From the NCBI RefSeq assembly GCF_907165205.1, contig NC_058192.1, forward strand, positions 41,350,442-41,414,441: DNA of 64,000 bases. The letters are read 5' to 3'. Both the position numbers and the translations under genes were made by a program. The stretch comes from Coccinella septempunctata (Eukaryota > Arthropoda > Insecta > Coleoptera > Coccinellidae). Under the pieces are notes generated by a model, which saw nothing but the letters and a program-made list of their open reading frames with translations, did not search any database and was not told the DNA's origin. Positions 22,388-38,100 of this stretch are shown in pieces; the first letter of the stretch is position 1; each line of letters starts with the position of its first letter.

Positions 22388-24599
22388 GCAAGGGGTTAGA
22401 CCCCCCTAAAAGGACCTATTTGCTCCTCTGCCTAAAAATCAGAGTGTCCTACTACTGTCTTAGGATATGGAGTGTAAAAAACTTACCTTGTTGATTCCAC
22501 CAAACTAAACAGTTGATGATTCCATAGAGAATTGCACTCCAGAGAGCTCTTCGAATTCAACTCGAAAATGAAAAATGGAAAAACAATAAATTCGATTTTT
22601 TGCTAAACAGTGTCAAATATCTGAAAAATTGTTATGAAAATATGGGTTCTCGAAAAAGCTGAATCTATTGCAAGCATTCTCGAGAGCCTATCTCCCTCCG
22701 TTTAGATTTTCATTTTGGAAATGGCAATTTTCAAAAATCGTAAATTTCAATCTGCGATATCTCCTGTTATTTTCGTCTGATGCATTCGGGATTTACGGTT
22801 TTGTAATCAGCGTTGTAAAGGCTTCCATCCTAGCACACAAACTCAATTTTGAAAATCTCGATTTTTTTGGTAGAAAATGAGCAAGGGGTTAGACCCCCCT
22901 AAAAGGACCTATTTGCTCCTCTGCCTAAAAATCAGAGTGTCCTACTACTGTCTTAGGATATGGAGTGTAAAATACTTACCTTGTTGATTCCACCAAACTA
23001 AACAGTTGATGATTCCATATAGAATTGCACTCCAGAGAGCTCTTCGAATTCAACTCGAAAATGAAAAATGGAAAAAAAAATAATTCGATTTTTTGCTAAA
23101 CAGTGTCAAATATCTGAAAAATTGTTATGAAAATATGGGTTCTCGAAAAAGCTGAATCTATTGCAAGCATTTTCGAAAGCCTATCTCCCTCCGTGTAGAT
23201 TTTCATCTTGGAAACGGCAATTTTCAAAAATCGCAAATTTCAATCTGCGATATCTCCTGTTATTTTCGTCTGACGCATTCGCGATTTACGGTTTTGTTAT
23301 CAGCGTTGATGAGGCTTCCATCCTAGCACAAAAACTTAATTTTGAAAATCTCGATTTTTTTGGTCAAAAATGAGCAAGGGGTTAGACCCCCCTAAAATGA
23401 CTTATTGGCTCCTCTGCCTGAAAATCATAGTGTCCTACTACTGTCTTAGGATATGGAGTGTACAATACTTACTTTATTGATTCCACCAAACTGAACAGTT
23501 GATGATTCCATAGAGAATTGCACTCCAGGGAGCTCTTGGAATTTAACTCGAAAATTAAAAATGGAAAAAATATAAATTCCATTTTTTGCTAAACAGTGTC
23601 AAATATCTGAAAAATTGTTATGAAAATATGGGTTCTCGAAAAAGCTGAATCTATTGCAAGCATTCTCGAGAGCCGATCTCCCTCCGTTTAGATTTTCATC
23701 TTGGAAATGGCAATTTTCAAAAATCGCAAAGTTAAATCTGCGATATCTCCTGTTATTTTCGTCTGTTCCATTCGGGATTCACGGTTTTGTAATCAGCGTT
23801 GATAGGGCTTCCATCCTAGCACAAAAACCCAATTTTGAAAATCTCAATTTTTTTGGTCAAAAAGGAGCAAGGGGTTTGACCCCCCTAAAATGACCTATTT
23901 GCTCCTCTGCCTGAAAATCATGGTATCCTACTACTGTCTTAGGATATGGAGTGTACAATACTTACTTTGTTGATTCCACCAAACTAAACAGTTGATGATT
24001 CCATAGAGAATTGCACTCCAGAGAGCTCCTCGAATTCAACTCGAAAATGAAAAATGGAAAAACAATAAATTCGATTTTTTCCTGAACACTGTCCAACATC
24101 TCAGGAATTGTTATGAAGATATGGGTTCTCGAATACGCAGAATCTATTGCAAGCATTCCTGAAAGCCTATCTCCCTCCGTTTAGATTTTCATCTTGGAAA
24201 TGTCATTTTTCAAAAATCGCAAATTTGAATCTGCGATAGCTCCTGCTATTTTCGTCTGATGCATTCGAGATTTACGGTTTCGTAATTATCGTTGATAAGG
24301 CTTCCATCCTAGCACACAAACTCAATTTTGAAAATCTCAATTTTTTTGTTCAAAAATGAGCAAGGGGTTAGAACCCCCTAAAATGACCTATTTGCTCCTC
24401 TGCCTAAAAATCAGGGTGTCCTACTACTGTCTTAGGATATGGAGTGTACAATACTTACTTTGTTGATTCCACCAAACTAAACAGTTGATGATTCCATAGA
24501 GAATTGCACTCCAGAGAGCTCTTCGAATTCAACTCGAAAATGTAAAATGGAAAAAAATAAATTCGATTTTTTGCTAAACAGTGTCAAATATCTGAAAAA

Positions 24600-27500
24600 T
24601 TGTTATCAAAATATTGGTTCTCGAAAAAGCTGAATCTATTGCAAGCATTCTCGAAAGCCTATCTCCCTCCGTTAAGATTTTCATTTTGGAAATGGCAATT
24701 TTCAAAATTCGCAAATTTCCATCTGCGATATCTCCTGCTATTTTCGTCTGATGCATTCGGGATTTACGGTTTTGTAATCAGAGTTGATAAGGCTTCCATC
24801 CTAGCACAAAAGCCCTATTTTGAAAATCTCATTTTTTTTGGTCAAAAATGAGCAAGGGGTTTGACCCCCCTAAAATGACCTATTTGCTCCTCTGCCTGAA
24901 AATAATGGTATCCTACTACTTTCTTAGGATATGGAGTGTACAATACTTACTTTGTTGATTCCACCAAACTAAACAGTTGATGATTCCATAGAGAATTGCA
25001 CTCCAGAGAGCTCCTCGAAGTCAACTCGAAAATGAAAAATGGAAAAACAATAAATTCGATTTTTTCCTGAACACTGTCCAACATCTCAGGAATTGTTATG
25101 AAGATATGGGTTCTCGAATACGCTGAATCTATTGCAAGCATTCCTGAAAGCCTATCTCCCTCCGTTTAGATTTTCATCTTGGAAATGTCATTTTTCAAAA
25201 ATCGCAAATTTGAATCTGCGATAGCTCCTGCTATATTCGTCTGATGCATTCGAGATTTACGGTTTTGTAATCAGCGTTGATAAGGCTTCCATCCTAGCAC
25301 ACAAACTCAATTTTGAAAATCTCAATTTTTTTGTTCAAAAATGAGCAAAGGGTTAGAACCCCCTAAAATGACCTATTTGCTCCTCTGCCTAAAAATCAGG
25401 GTGTCCCACTTCTGTCTTAGGATATGGAGTGTACAATACTTACTTTGTTGATTCCACCAAACTAAACAGTTGATGATTCCATAGAGAATTGCACTCCAGA
25501 GAGCTCTTCGAATTCAACTCGAAAATGAAAAATGGAAAAACAATAAATTCGATTTTTTGCTAAACAGTGTCAAATATCTGAAAAATTGTTATGAAAATAT
25601 GGGTTCTCGAAAAAGCTGAATCTATTGCAAGCATTCTCGAGAGCCTATCTCACTCCGTTTAGATTTTCATTTTGGAAATGTCAATTTTCAAAAATCGCAA
25701 ATTTCAATCTGCGATATCTCCTGTGATTTTCGTCTGATGCATTCGGGATTTACGGTTTTGTAATCAGCGTTGATGAGGCTTCCATCCTAGCGCACAAACT
25801 CAATTTCGAAAATCTCGATTTTTTTGGTCAAAAATGAGCAAGGGGTTAGACCCCCCTAAAATGACTTATTGGCTCCTCTGCCTGAAAATCATGGTGTCCT
25901 ACTACTGTCTTAGGATATGGAGTGTACAATACTTACTTTGTTGATTCCACCAAACTAAACAGTTGATGATTCCATACAGAATTGCACTCCAGAGAGCTCT
26001 TCGAATTCAACTCGAAAATGAAAAATGGAAAAACAATAAATTCGATTTTTTGCTAAACAGTGTCAAATATCTGAAAAATTGTTATGAAAATATGGGTTCT
26101 CGAAAAAGCTTAATCTATTGCAAGCATTCTCGAGAGCCTATCTCACTCCGTTTAGATTTTCATTTTGGAAATGGCAATTTTCAAAAATCGCAAATTTCAA
26201 TCTGCGGTATCTCCTGTTATTTTCGTCTGATGCATTCGGGATTTACGGTTTTTTAATCAGCGTTGATGAGGCTTCCATCCTAGCGCATAAACTCAATTTC
26301 GAAAATCTCGATTTTTTTGGTCAAAAATGAGCAAGGGGTTAGACCCCCCTAAAATGACTTATTGGCTCCTCTGCCTGAAAATAATGGTATCCTACTACTG
26401 TCTTAGGATATGGAGTGTACAATACTTACTTTGTTGATTCCACCAAACTAAACAGTTGATGATTCCATAGAGAATTGCACTCCAGAGAGCTCCTCGAAGT
26501 CAACTCGAAAATGAAAAATGGAAAAACAATAAATTCGATTTTTTCCTGAACACTGTCCAACATCTCAGGAATTGTTATGAAGATATGGGTTCTCGAATAC
26601 GCAGAATCTATTGCAAGCATTCCTGAAAGCCTATCTCCCTCCGTTTAGATTTTCATCTTGGAAATGTCATTTTTCAAAAATCGCAAATTTGAATCTGCGA
26701 CAGCTCCTGCTATTTTCGTCTGATGCATTCGAGATTTACGGTTTTGAAATCAGCGTTGATAAGGCTTCCATCCTAGCACACAAACTCAATTTTGAAAATC
26801 TCAATTTTTTTGTTCAAAAATGAGCAAGGGGTTAGAACCCCCTAAAATGACCTATTTGCTCCTCTGCCTAAAAATCAGGGTGTCCTACTACTGTCTTAGG
26901 ATATGGAGTGTACAATACTTACTTTGTTGATTCCACCAAACTAAACAGTTGATGATTCCATAGAGAATTGCACTCCAGAGAGCTCTTCGAATTCAACTCG
27001 AAAATGTAAAATGGAAAAAAATAAATTCGATTTTCTGCTAAACAGTGTCAAATATCTGAAAAATTGTTATGAAAATATTGGTTCTCGAAAAAGCTGAATC
27101 TATTGCAAGCATTCTCGAAAGCCTATCTCCCTCCGTATAGATTTTCATTTTGGAAATGGCAATTTTCAAAATTCGCAAATTTCCATCTGCGATATCTCCT
27201 GCTATTTTCGTCTGATGCATTCGGGATTTACGGTTTTGTAATCAGCGTTGATAAGGCTTCCATCCTAGCACGAAAACCTCATTTTGAAAATCTCATTTTT
27301 TTTGGTCAAAAATGAGCAAGGGGTTTGACCCCCCTAAAATGACCTATTTGCTCCTCTGCCTGAAAATAATGGTATCCTACTACTGTCTTAGGATATGGAG
27401 TGTACAATACTTACTTTGTTGATTCCACCAAACTAAACAGTTGATGATTCCGTAGAGAATTGCACTCCAGAGAGCTCCTCGAAGTCAACTCGAAAATGAA

Positions 27501-30500
27501 AAATGGAATAACAATAAATTCGATTTTTTCCTGAACACTGTCCAACATCTCAGGAATTGTTATGAAGATATGGGTTCTCGAATACGCTGAATCTATTGCA
27601 AGCATTCCTGAAAGCCTATCTCCCTCCGTTTAGATTTTCATCTTGGAAATGGCATTTTTCAAAAATCGCAAATTTGAATCTGCGATAGCTCCTGCTATAT
27701 TCGTCTGATGCATTCGAGATTTAAGGTTTTGTAATCAGCGTTGATAAGGCTTCCATCCTAGCACACAAACTCAATTTTGAAAATCTCAATTTTTTTGTTC
27801 AAAAATGAGCAAGGGGTTAGAACCCCCTAAAATGACCTATTTGCTCCTCTGCCTAAAAATCACGGTGTCCTACTACTGTCTTAGGATATGGAGTGTACAA
27901 TACTTACTTTGTTGATTCCACCAAACTAAACAGTTGATGATTCCATACAGAATTGCACTCCAGAGAGCTCTTCGAATTCAACTCGAAAATGAAAAATGGA
28001 AAAACAATAAATTCGATTTCTTGCTAAACAGTGTCAAATATCTGAAAATTTGTTATGAAAATATGGGTTCTCGAAAAAGCTGAATCTATTGCAAGCATTC
28101 TCGAGAGCCTATCTCACTCCGTTTAGATTTTCATTTTGGAAATGGCAATTTTCAAAAATCGCAAATTTCAATCTGCGGTATCTCCTGTTATTTTCGTCTG
28201 ATGCATTCGGGTTTTACGGTTTTGTAATCAGCGTTGATGAGGCTTCCATCCTAGCGCACAAACTCAATTTCGAAAATCTCGATTTTTCTGGTCAAAAATG
28301 AGCAAGGGGTTAGACCCCCCTAAAATGACTTATTGGCTCCTCTGCCTAAAAATCAGGGTGTCCTACTACTGTCTTAGGATATGGAGTGTACAACACTTAC
28401 TTTGTTGATTCCACCAAACTAAACAGTTGATGATTCCATAGAGAATTGCACTCCAGAGAGCTCCTCGAAGTCAACTCGAAAATGAAAAATGGAAAAACAA
28501 TAAATTCGATTTTTTCCTGAACACTGTCCAACATCTCAGGAATTGTTATGAAGATATGGGTTCTCGAATACGCTGAATCTATTGCAAGCATTCCTGAAAG
28601 CCTATCTCCCTCCGTTTAGATTTTCATCTTGGAAATGTCATTTTTCAAAAATCGCAAATTTGAATCTGCGACAGCTCCTGCTATTTTCGTCTGATGCATT
28701 CGAAATTTACGGTTTTGAAATCAGCGTTGATAAGGCTTCCATCCTAGCACACAAACTCAATTTTGAAAATCTCAATTTTTTTGTTCAAAAATGAGCAAGG
28801 GGTTAGAACCCCCTAAAATGACCTATTTGCTCCTCTGCCTAAAAATCAGGGTGTCCTACTACTGTCTTAGGATATGGAGTGTACAATACTTACTTTGTTG
28901 ATTCCACCAAACTAAACAGTTGATGATTCCATAGAGAATTGCACTCCAGAGAGCTCTTCGAATTCAACTCGAAAATGTAAAATGGAAAAAAATAAATTCG
29001 ATTTTCTGCTAAACAGTGTCAAATATCTGAAAAATTGTTATGAAAATATTGGTTCTCGAAAAAGCTGAATCTATTGCAAGCATTCTCGAAAGCCTATCTC
29101 CCTCCGTTTAGATTTTCATTTTGGAAATGGCAATTTTCAAAATTCGCAAATTTCCATCTGCGATATCTCCTGCTATTTTCGTCTGATGCATTCGGGATTT
29201 ACGGTTTTGTAATCAGCGTTGATAAGGCTTCCATCCTAGCACGAAAACCCCATTTTGAAAATCTCATTTTTTTTGGTCAAAAATGAGCAAGGGGTTTGAC
29301 CCCCCTAAAATGACCTATTTGCTCCTCTGCCTGAAAATAATGGTATCCTACTACTGTCTTAGGATATGGAGTGTACAATACTTACTTTGTTGATTCCACC
29401 AAACTAAACAGTTGATGATTCCATAGAGAATTGCACTCCAGAGAGCTCTTCGAATTCAACTCGAAAATGAAAAATGGAAAAACAATAAATTCGATTTTTT
29501 GCTAAACAGTGTCAAATATCTGAAAAATTGTTATGAAAATATGGGTTCTCGAAAAAGCTGAATCTATTGCAAGCATTCTCGAGAGCCTATCTCACTCCGT
29601 TTAGATTTTCATTTTGGAAATGTCAATTTTCAAAAATCGCAAATTTCAATCTGCGATATCTCCTGTGATTTTCGTCTGATGCATTCGGGATTTACGGTTT
29701 TGTAATCAGCGTTGATGAGGCTTCCATCCTAGCGCACAAACTCAATTTCGAAAATCTCGATTTTTTTGGTCAAAAATGAGCAAGGGGTTAGACCCCCCTA
29801 AAATGACTTATTGGCTCCTCTGCCTGAAAATCATGGTGTCCTACTACTGTCTTAGGATATGGAGTGTACAATACTTACTTTGTTGATTCCACCAAACTAA
29901 ACAGTTGATGATTCCATACAGAATTGCACTCCAGAGAGCTCTTCGAATTCAACTCGAAAATGAAAAATGGAAAAACAATAAATTCGATTTTTTGCTAAAC
30001 AGTGTCAAATATCTGAAAAATTGTTATGAAAATATGGGTTCTCGAAAAAGCTGAATCTATTGCAAGCATTCTCGAGAGCCTATCTCACTCCGTTTAGATT
30101 TTCATTTTGGAAATGGCAATTTTCAAAAATCGCAAATTTCAATCTGCGGTATCTCCTGTTATTTTCGTCTGATGCATTCGGGATTTACGGTTTTGTAATC
30201 AGCGTTGATGAGGCTTCCATCCTAGCGCATAAACTCAATTTCGAAAATCTCGATTTTTTTGGTCAAAAATGAGCAAGGGGTTAGACCCCCCTAAAATGAC
30301 TTATTGGCTCCTCTGCCTGAAAATAATGGTATCCTACTACTGTCTTAGGATATGGAGTGTACAATACTTACTTTGTTGATTCCACCAAACTAAACAGTTG
30401 ATGATTCCATAGAGAATTGCACTCCAGAGAGCTCCTCGAAGTCAACTCGAAAATGAAAAATGGAAAAACAATAAATTCGATTTTTTCCTGAACACTGTCC

Positions 30501-33230
30501 AACATCTCAGGAATTGTTATGAAGATATGGGTTCTCGAATACGCTGAATCTATTGCAAGCATTCCTGAAAGCCTATCTCCCTCCGTTTAGATTTTCATCT
30601 TGGAAATGTCATTTTTCAAAAATCGCAAATTTGAATCTGCGACAGCTCCTGCTATTTTCGTCTGATGCATTCGAGATTTACGGTTTTGTAATCAGCGTTG
30701 ATAAGGCTTCCATCCTAGCACACAAACTCAATTTTGAAAATCTCAATTTTTTTGTTCAAAAATGAGCAAGGGGTTAGAACCCCCTAAAATGACCTATTTG
30801 CTCCTCTGCCTAAAAATCAGGGTGTCCTACTACTGTCTTAGGATATGGAGTGTACAAAACTTACTTTGTTGATTCCACCAAACTAAACAGTTGATGATTC
30901 CATGGAGAATTGCACTCCAGAGAGCTCTTCGAATTCAACTCGAAAATGTAAAATGGAAAAAAAATAAATTCGATTTTTTGCTAAACAGTGTCAAATATCT
31001 GAAAAATTGTTATGAAAATATTGGTTCTCGAAAAAGCTGAATCTATTGCAAGCATTCTCGAAAGCCTATCTCCCTCCGTTTAGATTTTCATTTTGGAAAT
31101 GGCAATTTTCAAAATTCGCAAATTTCCATCTGCGATATCTCCTGCTATTTTCGTCTGATGCATTCGGGATTTACGGTTTTGTAATCAGCGTTGATAAGGC
31201 TTCCATCCTAGCACAAAAACCCCATTTTGAAAATCTCATTTTTTTTGGTCAAAAATGAGCAAGGGGTTTGACCCCCCTAAAATGACCTATTTGCTCCTCT
31301 GCCTGAAAATAATGGTATCCTACTACTGTCTTAGGATATGGAGTGTACAATACTTACTTTGTTGATTCCACCAAACTAAACAGTTGATGATTCCATAGAG
31401 AATTGCACTCCAGAGAGCTCCTCGAAATCAACTCGAAAATGAAAAATGGAAAAACAATAAATTCGATTTTTTCCTGAACACTGTCCAACATCTCAGGAAT
31501 TGTTATGAAGATATGGGTTCTCGAATACGCTGAATCTATTGCAAGCATTCCTGAAAGCCTATCTCCCTCCGTTTAGATTTTCATCTTGGAAATGTCATTT
31601 TTCAAAAATCGCAAATTTGAATCTGCGACAGCTCCTGCTATTTTCGTCTGATGCATTCGAGATTTACGGTTTTGTAATCAGCGTTGATAAGGCTTCCATC
31701 CTAGCACACAAACTCAATTTTGAAAATCTCAATTTTTTTGTTCAAAAATGAGCAAGGGGTTAGAACCCCCTAAAATGACCTATTTGCTCCTCTGCCTAAA
31801 AATCAGGGTGTCCTACTACTGTCTTAGGATATGGAGTGTACAAAACTTACTTTGTTGATTCCACCAAACTAAACAGTTGATGATTCCATAGAGAATTGCA
31901 CTCCAGAGAGCTCTTCGAATTCAACTCGAAAATGTAAAATGGAAAAAAAATAAATTCGATTTTTTGCTAAACAGTGTCGAATGTCTGAAAAATTGTTATG
32001 AAAATATTGGTTCTCGAAAAAGCTGAATCTATTGCAAGCATTCTCGAAAGCCTATCTCCCTCCGTTTAGATTTTCATTTTGGAAATGGCAATTTTCAAAA
32101 TTCGCAAATTTCCATCTGCGATATCTCCTGCTATTTTCGTCTGATGCATTCGGGATTTACGGTTTTGTAATCAGCGTTGATAAGGCTTCCATCCTAGCAC
32201 AAAAACCCCATTTTGAAAATCTCATTTTTTTTGGTCAAAAATGAGCAAGGGGTTTGACCCCCTAAAATGACCTATTTGCTCCTCTGCCTGAAAATAATGG
32301 TATCCTACTACTGTCTTAGGATATGGAGTGTACAATACTTACTTTGTTGATTCCACCAAACTAAACAGTTGATGATTCCGTAGAGAATTGCACTCCAGAG
32401 AGCTCCTCGAAGTCAACTCGAAAATGAAAAATGGAATAACAATAAATTCGATTTTTTCCTGAACACTGTCCAACATCTCAGGAATTGTTATGAAGATATG
32501 GGTTCTCGAATACGCTGAATCTATTGCAAGCATTCCTGAAAGCCTATCTCCCTCCGTTTAGATTTTCATCTTGGAAATGGCATTTTTCAAAAATCGCAAA
32601 TTTGAATCTGCGATAGCTCCTGCTATATTCGTCTGATGCATTCGAGATTTAAGGTTTTGTAATCAGCGTTGATAAGGCTTCCATCCTAGCACACAAACTC
32701 AATTTTGAAAATCTCAATTTTTTTGTTCAAAAATGAGCAAGGGGTTAGAACCCCCTAAAATGACCTATTTGCTCCTCTGCCTAAAAATCAGGGGTTCCCA
32801 CTTCTGTCTTAGGATATGGAGTGTACAATACATACTTTGTTGATTCCACCAAACTAAACAGTTGATGATTCCATAGAGAATTGCACTCCAGAGAGCTCTT
32901 CGAATTCAACTCGAAAATGAAAAATGGAAAAACAATAAATTCGATTTTTTGCTAAACAGTGTCAAATGTCTGAAAAATTGTTATGAAAATATGGGTTCTC
33001 GAAAAAGCTGAATCTATTGCAAGCATTCTCGAGAGCCTATCTCACTCCGTTTAGATTTTCATTTTGGAAATGGCAATTTTCAAAAATCGCAAATTTCAAT
33101 CTGCGATATCTCCTGTGATTTTCGTCTGATGCATTCGGGATTTACGGTTTTGTAATCAGCGTTGATGAGGCTTCCATCCTAGCGCACAAACTCAATTTCG
33201 AAAATCTCGATTTTTTTGGTCGAAAATGAG
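24600..33230. repeat. Higher-order repeat region, mostly four-monomer units (period ~1971)
   Basis: Monomer types cycle in near-regular order: a TCTCACTCCG type (26118, 28089, 30060), a subfamily-B type with GACAGCTCCTGC (26611, 28582, 30553, 31539), and a type with AAAATTCGCAAATTTCCATC (24649, 27103, 29074, 31046, 32032). These alternate with a fourth variable unit. Corresponding units 1971 bp apart are nearly identical. An extra two-monomer step at 31046-32032 shows addition or loss of dimers by unequal exchange. Confidence 0.8.
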
Positions 33231-35140
33231 CAAGGGGTTAGACCCCCCTAAAATGACTTATTGGCTCCTCTGCCTGAAAATCATGGTGTCCTACTACTGT
33301 CTTAGGATATGGAGTGTACAATACTTACTTTGTTGATTCCACCAAACTATACAGTTGATGATTCCATATAGAATTGCACTCCAGAGAGCTCTTCGAATTC
33401 AACTCGAAAATGAAAAATGGAAAAAAAAATAATTCGATTTTTTGCTAAACAGTGTCAAATATCTGAAAAAATGTTATGAAAATATGGGTTCTCGAAAAAG
33501 CTGAATCTATTGCAAGCATTCTAGAAAGCATATCTCCCTTCGTGTAGATTTTCATCTTGGAAATGGCAATTTTCAAAAATCGCAAATTTCAATCTGCGAT
33601 ATCTCCTGTTATTTTCGTGTGATGCATTCGGGATTTACGGTTTTGTAATCAGCGTTGATAAGGCTTCCATCCTAGCACACAAACTCAATTTTGAAAATCT
33701 CGATTTTTTTGGTCAAAAATGAGCAAGGGGTTAGACCCCCCAAAAAGGACCTATTTGCTCCTCTGCCTAAAAATCAGAGTGTCCTACTACTGTCTTAGGA
33801 TATGGAGTGTGAAATACTTACCTTCTTGATTCCACCAAACTAAACAGTTGATGATTCCATAGAGAATTGCACTCCAGAGAGCTCTTCGAATTCAACTCGA
33901 AAATGAAAAATGGAAAAAAAATAAATTCGATTTTTTGCTAAACAGTGTCAAATATCTGAAAAATTGTTATGAAAATATGGGTTCTCGAAAAAGCTGAATC
34001 TATTGCAAGCATTCTCGAGAGCCTATCTCCCTCCGTTTAGATTTTCATTTTGGAAATGGCAATTTTCAAAAATCGTAAATTTCAATCTGCGATATCTCCT
34101 GTTATTTTCGTCTGATGCATTCGGGATTTACGGTTTTGTAATCAGCGTTGTAAAGGCTTCCATCCTAGCACACAAACTCAATTTTGAAAATCTCGATTTT
34201 TTTGGTAGAAAATGAGCAAGGGGTTAGACCCCCCTAAAAGGACCTATTTGCTTCTCTGCCTAAAAATCAGAGTGTCCTACTACTGTCTTAGGATATGGAG
34301 TGTAAAATACTTACCTTCTTGATTTCACCAAACTAAACAGTTGATGATTCCATAGAGAATTGCACTCCAGAGAGCTCTTCGAATTCAACTCGAAAATGAA
34401 AAATGGAAAAACAATAAATTCGATTTTTTGCTAAACAGTGTCAAATATCTGGAAAATTGTTATGAAAATATGGGTTCTCGAAAAAGCTGAATCTATTGCA
34501 AGCATTCTAGAAAGCATATTTCCCTCCGTGTAGATTTTCATCTTGGAAATGGCAATTTTCAAAAATCGCAAATTTCAATCTGCGATATCTCCTGTTATTT
34601 TCGTCTGATGCATTCGCGATTTACGGTTTCGTTATCAGCGTTGATAAGGCTTCCATCCTAGCACACAAACTCAATTTTGAAAATCTCGATTTTTTTGGTC
34701 AAAAATGAGCAAGGGATTAGACCCCCTAAAAGGACCTATTTGCTCCTCTGCCTAAAAATCAGAGTGTCCTACTACTGTCTTAGGATATGGAGTGTACAAT
34801 ACTTACTTTGTTGATTCCACCAAACTAAACAGTTGATGATTCCATAGAGAATTGCACTCCAGAGAGCTCTTCGAATTCAACGCGAAAATGAAAAATGGGA
34901 AAACAATATATTCGATTTTTTGCTAAACAGTGTCGAATATCTGAAAAATTATTATGAAAATATGGGTTCTCGAAAAAGCTGAATCTATTGCAAGCATTCT
35001 CGAGAGCCTATCTCCCTCCGTTTAGATTTTTATTTTGGAAATGGCAATTTTCAAAAATCGCAAATTTCAATCTGCGATATCTCCTGTTATTTTCGTCTGA
35101 TGCATTCGGGATTTACGGTTTTGTAATCAGCGTTGATGAG

Positions 35141-38100
35141 GCTTCCATCCTAGCACAAAAACTCAATTTTGAAAATCTCGATTTTTTTGGTCAAAAATGA
35201 GCAAGGGGTTAGACCCCCCTAAAAGGACCTATTTGCTCCTCTGCCTAAAAATCAGAGTGTCCTACTACTGTCTTAGGATATGGAGTGTAAAATACTTACC
35301 TTGTTGATTCCACCAAACTAAACAGTTGATGATTCCATATAGAATTGCACTCCAGAGAGCTCTTCGAATTCAACTCGAAAATGGAAAATGGAAAAAAAAA
35401 TAATTCGATTTTTTGCTAAACAGTGTCAAATATCTGAAAAATTGTTATGAAAATATGGGTTCTCGAAAAAGCTGAATCTATTGCAAGCATTCTCGAGAGC
35501 CTATCTCCCTCCGTGTAGATTTTCATCTTGGAAACGGCAATTTTCAAAAATCGCAAATTTCAATCTGCGATATCTCCTGTTATTTTCGTCTGATGCATTC
35601 GCGATTTACGGTTTTGTTATCAGCGTTGATGAGGCTTCCATCCTAGCACAAAAACTTAATTTTGAAAATCTCGATTTTTTTGGTCAAAAATGAGCAAGGG
35701 GTTAGACCCCCCTAAAATGACTTATTGGCTCCTCTGCCTGAAAATCATAGTGTCCTACTACTGTCTTAGGATATGGAGTGTACAATACTTACTTTATTGA
35801 TTCCACCAAACTGAACAGTTGATGATTCCATAGAGAATTGCACTCCAGGGAGCTCTTGGAATTTAACTCGAAAATTAAAAATGGAAAAAATATAAATTCC
35901 ATTTTTTGCTAAACAGTGTCAAATATCTGAAAAATTGTTATGAAAATATGGGTTCTCGAAAAAGCTGAATCTATTGCAAGCATTCTCGAGAGCCGATCTC
36001 CCTCCGTTTAGATTTTCATCTTGGAAATGGCAATTTTCAAAAATCGCAAATTTCAATCTGCGATATCTCCTGTTATTTTCGTCTGATGCATTCGCGATTT
36101 ACGGTTTCGTTATCAGCGTTGATAAGGCTTCCGTCCTAGCACACAAACTCAATTTTGAAAATCTCGATTTTTTTGGTCAAAAATGAGCAAGGGGTTTGAC
36201 CCCTCTAAAATGACCTATTTGCTCCTCTGCCTGAAAATCATGGTATCCTACTACTGTCTTAGGATATGGAGTGTACAATACTTACTTTGTTGATTCCACC
36301 AAACTAAACAGTTGATGATTCCATAGAGAATTGCACTCCAGAGAGCTCCTCGAAGTCAACTCGAAAATGAAAAATGGAAAAACAATGAATTCGATTTTTT
36401 CCTGAACACTGTCCAACATCTCAGAAATTGTTATAAAGATATGAGTTCTCGAATACGCTGAATCTATTGCAAGCATTCCTGAAAGCCTATCTCCCTCCGT
36501 TTAGATTTTCATCTTGGAAATGGCATTTTTCAAAAATCGCAAATTTGAATCTGCGATAGCTCCTGCTATATTCGTCTGATGCATTCGAGATTTAAGGTTT
36601 TGTAATCAGCGTTGATAAGGCTTCCATCCTAGCACACAAACTCAATTTTGAAAATCTCAATTTTTTTGTTCAAAAATGAGCAAGGGGTTAGAACCCCCTA
36701 AAATGACCTATTTGCTCCTCTGCCTAAAAATCAGGGTGTCCTACTACTGTCTTAGGATATGGAGTGTACAATACTTACTTTGTTGATTCCACCAAACTAA
36801 ACAGTTGATGATTCCATAGAGAATTGCACTCCAGAGAGCTCTTCGAATTCAACTCGAAAATGAAAAATGGAAAAAAAATAAATTAGATTTTTTGCTAAAC
36901 AGTGTCAAATATCTGAAAAATTGTTATGAAAATATGGGTTCTCGAAAAAGCTGAATCTATTGCAAGCATTCTCGAGAGCCTATCTCACTCCGTTTAGATT
37001 TTCATTTTGGAAATGTCAATTTTCAAAAATCGCAAATTTCAATCTGCGATATCTCCTGTTATTTTCGTCTGATGCATTCGCGATTTACGGTTTCGTTATC
37101 AGCGTTGATAAGGCTTCCATCCTAGCACACAAACTCAATTTTGAAAATCTCGATTTTTTGGTCAAAAATGAGCAAGGGGTTAGACCCCCTAAAAGGACCT
37201 ATTTGCTCCTCTGCCTGAAAATCAGAGTGTCCTACTACTGTCTTAGGATATGGAGTGTACAATACTTACTTTGTTGATTATACCAAACAAAACAGTTGAT
37301 GATTCCATAGAGAATTGCACTCCAGAGAGCTCTTCGAATTCAACGCGAAAATGAAAAATGGGAAAACAATATATTCGATTTTTTGCTAAACAGTGTCGAA
37401 TATCTGAAAAATTATTATGAAAATATGGGTTCTCGAAAAAGCTGAATCTATTGCAAGCATTCTCGAGAGCCTATCTTTCTTCGTTTAGATTTTCATTTTG
37501 GAAATGGCAATTTTCAAAAATCGCAAATTTCAATCTGCGATATCTCCTGTTATTTTCGTCTGATGCATTCGGGATTTACGGTTTTGTAATCAGCGTTGAT
37601 GAGGCTTCCATCCTAGCACACAAACTCAATTTTGAAAATCTCGATTTTTTTGGTCAAAAATGAGCAAGGGGTTAGACCCCCCTAAAAGGACCTATTTGCT
37701 CCTCTGCCTAAAAATCAGAGTGTCCTACTACTGTCTTAGGATATGGAGTGTAAAATACTTACCATGTTGATTCCACCAAACTAAACAGTTGATGATTCCA
37801 TATAGAATTGCACTCCAGAGAGCTCTTCGAATTCAACTCGAAAATGAAAAATGGAAAAAAAAATAATTCGATTTTTTGCTAAACACTGTCGGATATCTGA
37901 AAAATTGTTATGAAAATATGGGTTCTCGAAAAAGCTGAATCTATTGCAGGCATTTTCGAAAGCCTATCTCCCTCCGTGTAGATTTTCATCTTGGAAACGG
38001 CAATTTTCAAAAATCGCAAATTTCAATCTGCGATATCTCCTGTTATTTTCGTCTGATGCATTCGGGATTAACGGTTTTGTAATCAGCTTCCATCCTTCAG

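Noticed and set aside
26118..26330. Regular spacing suggested a CRISPR array or tandem gene family
   Set aside because: The 493-bp unit has no unique spacers and no cas genes, and the context is eukaryotic transposons. It is a satellite.
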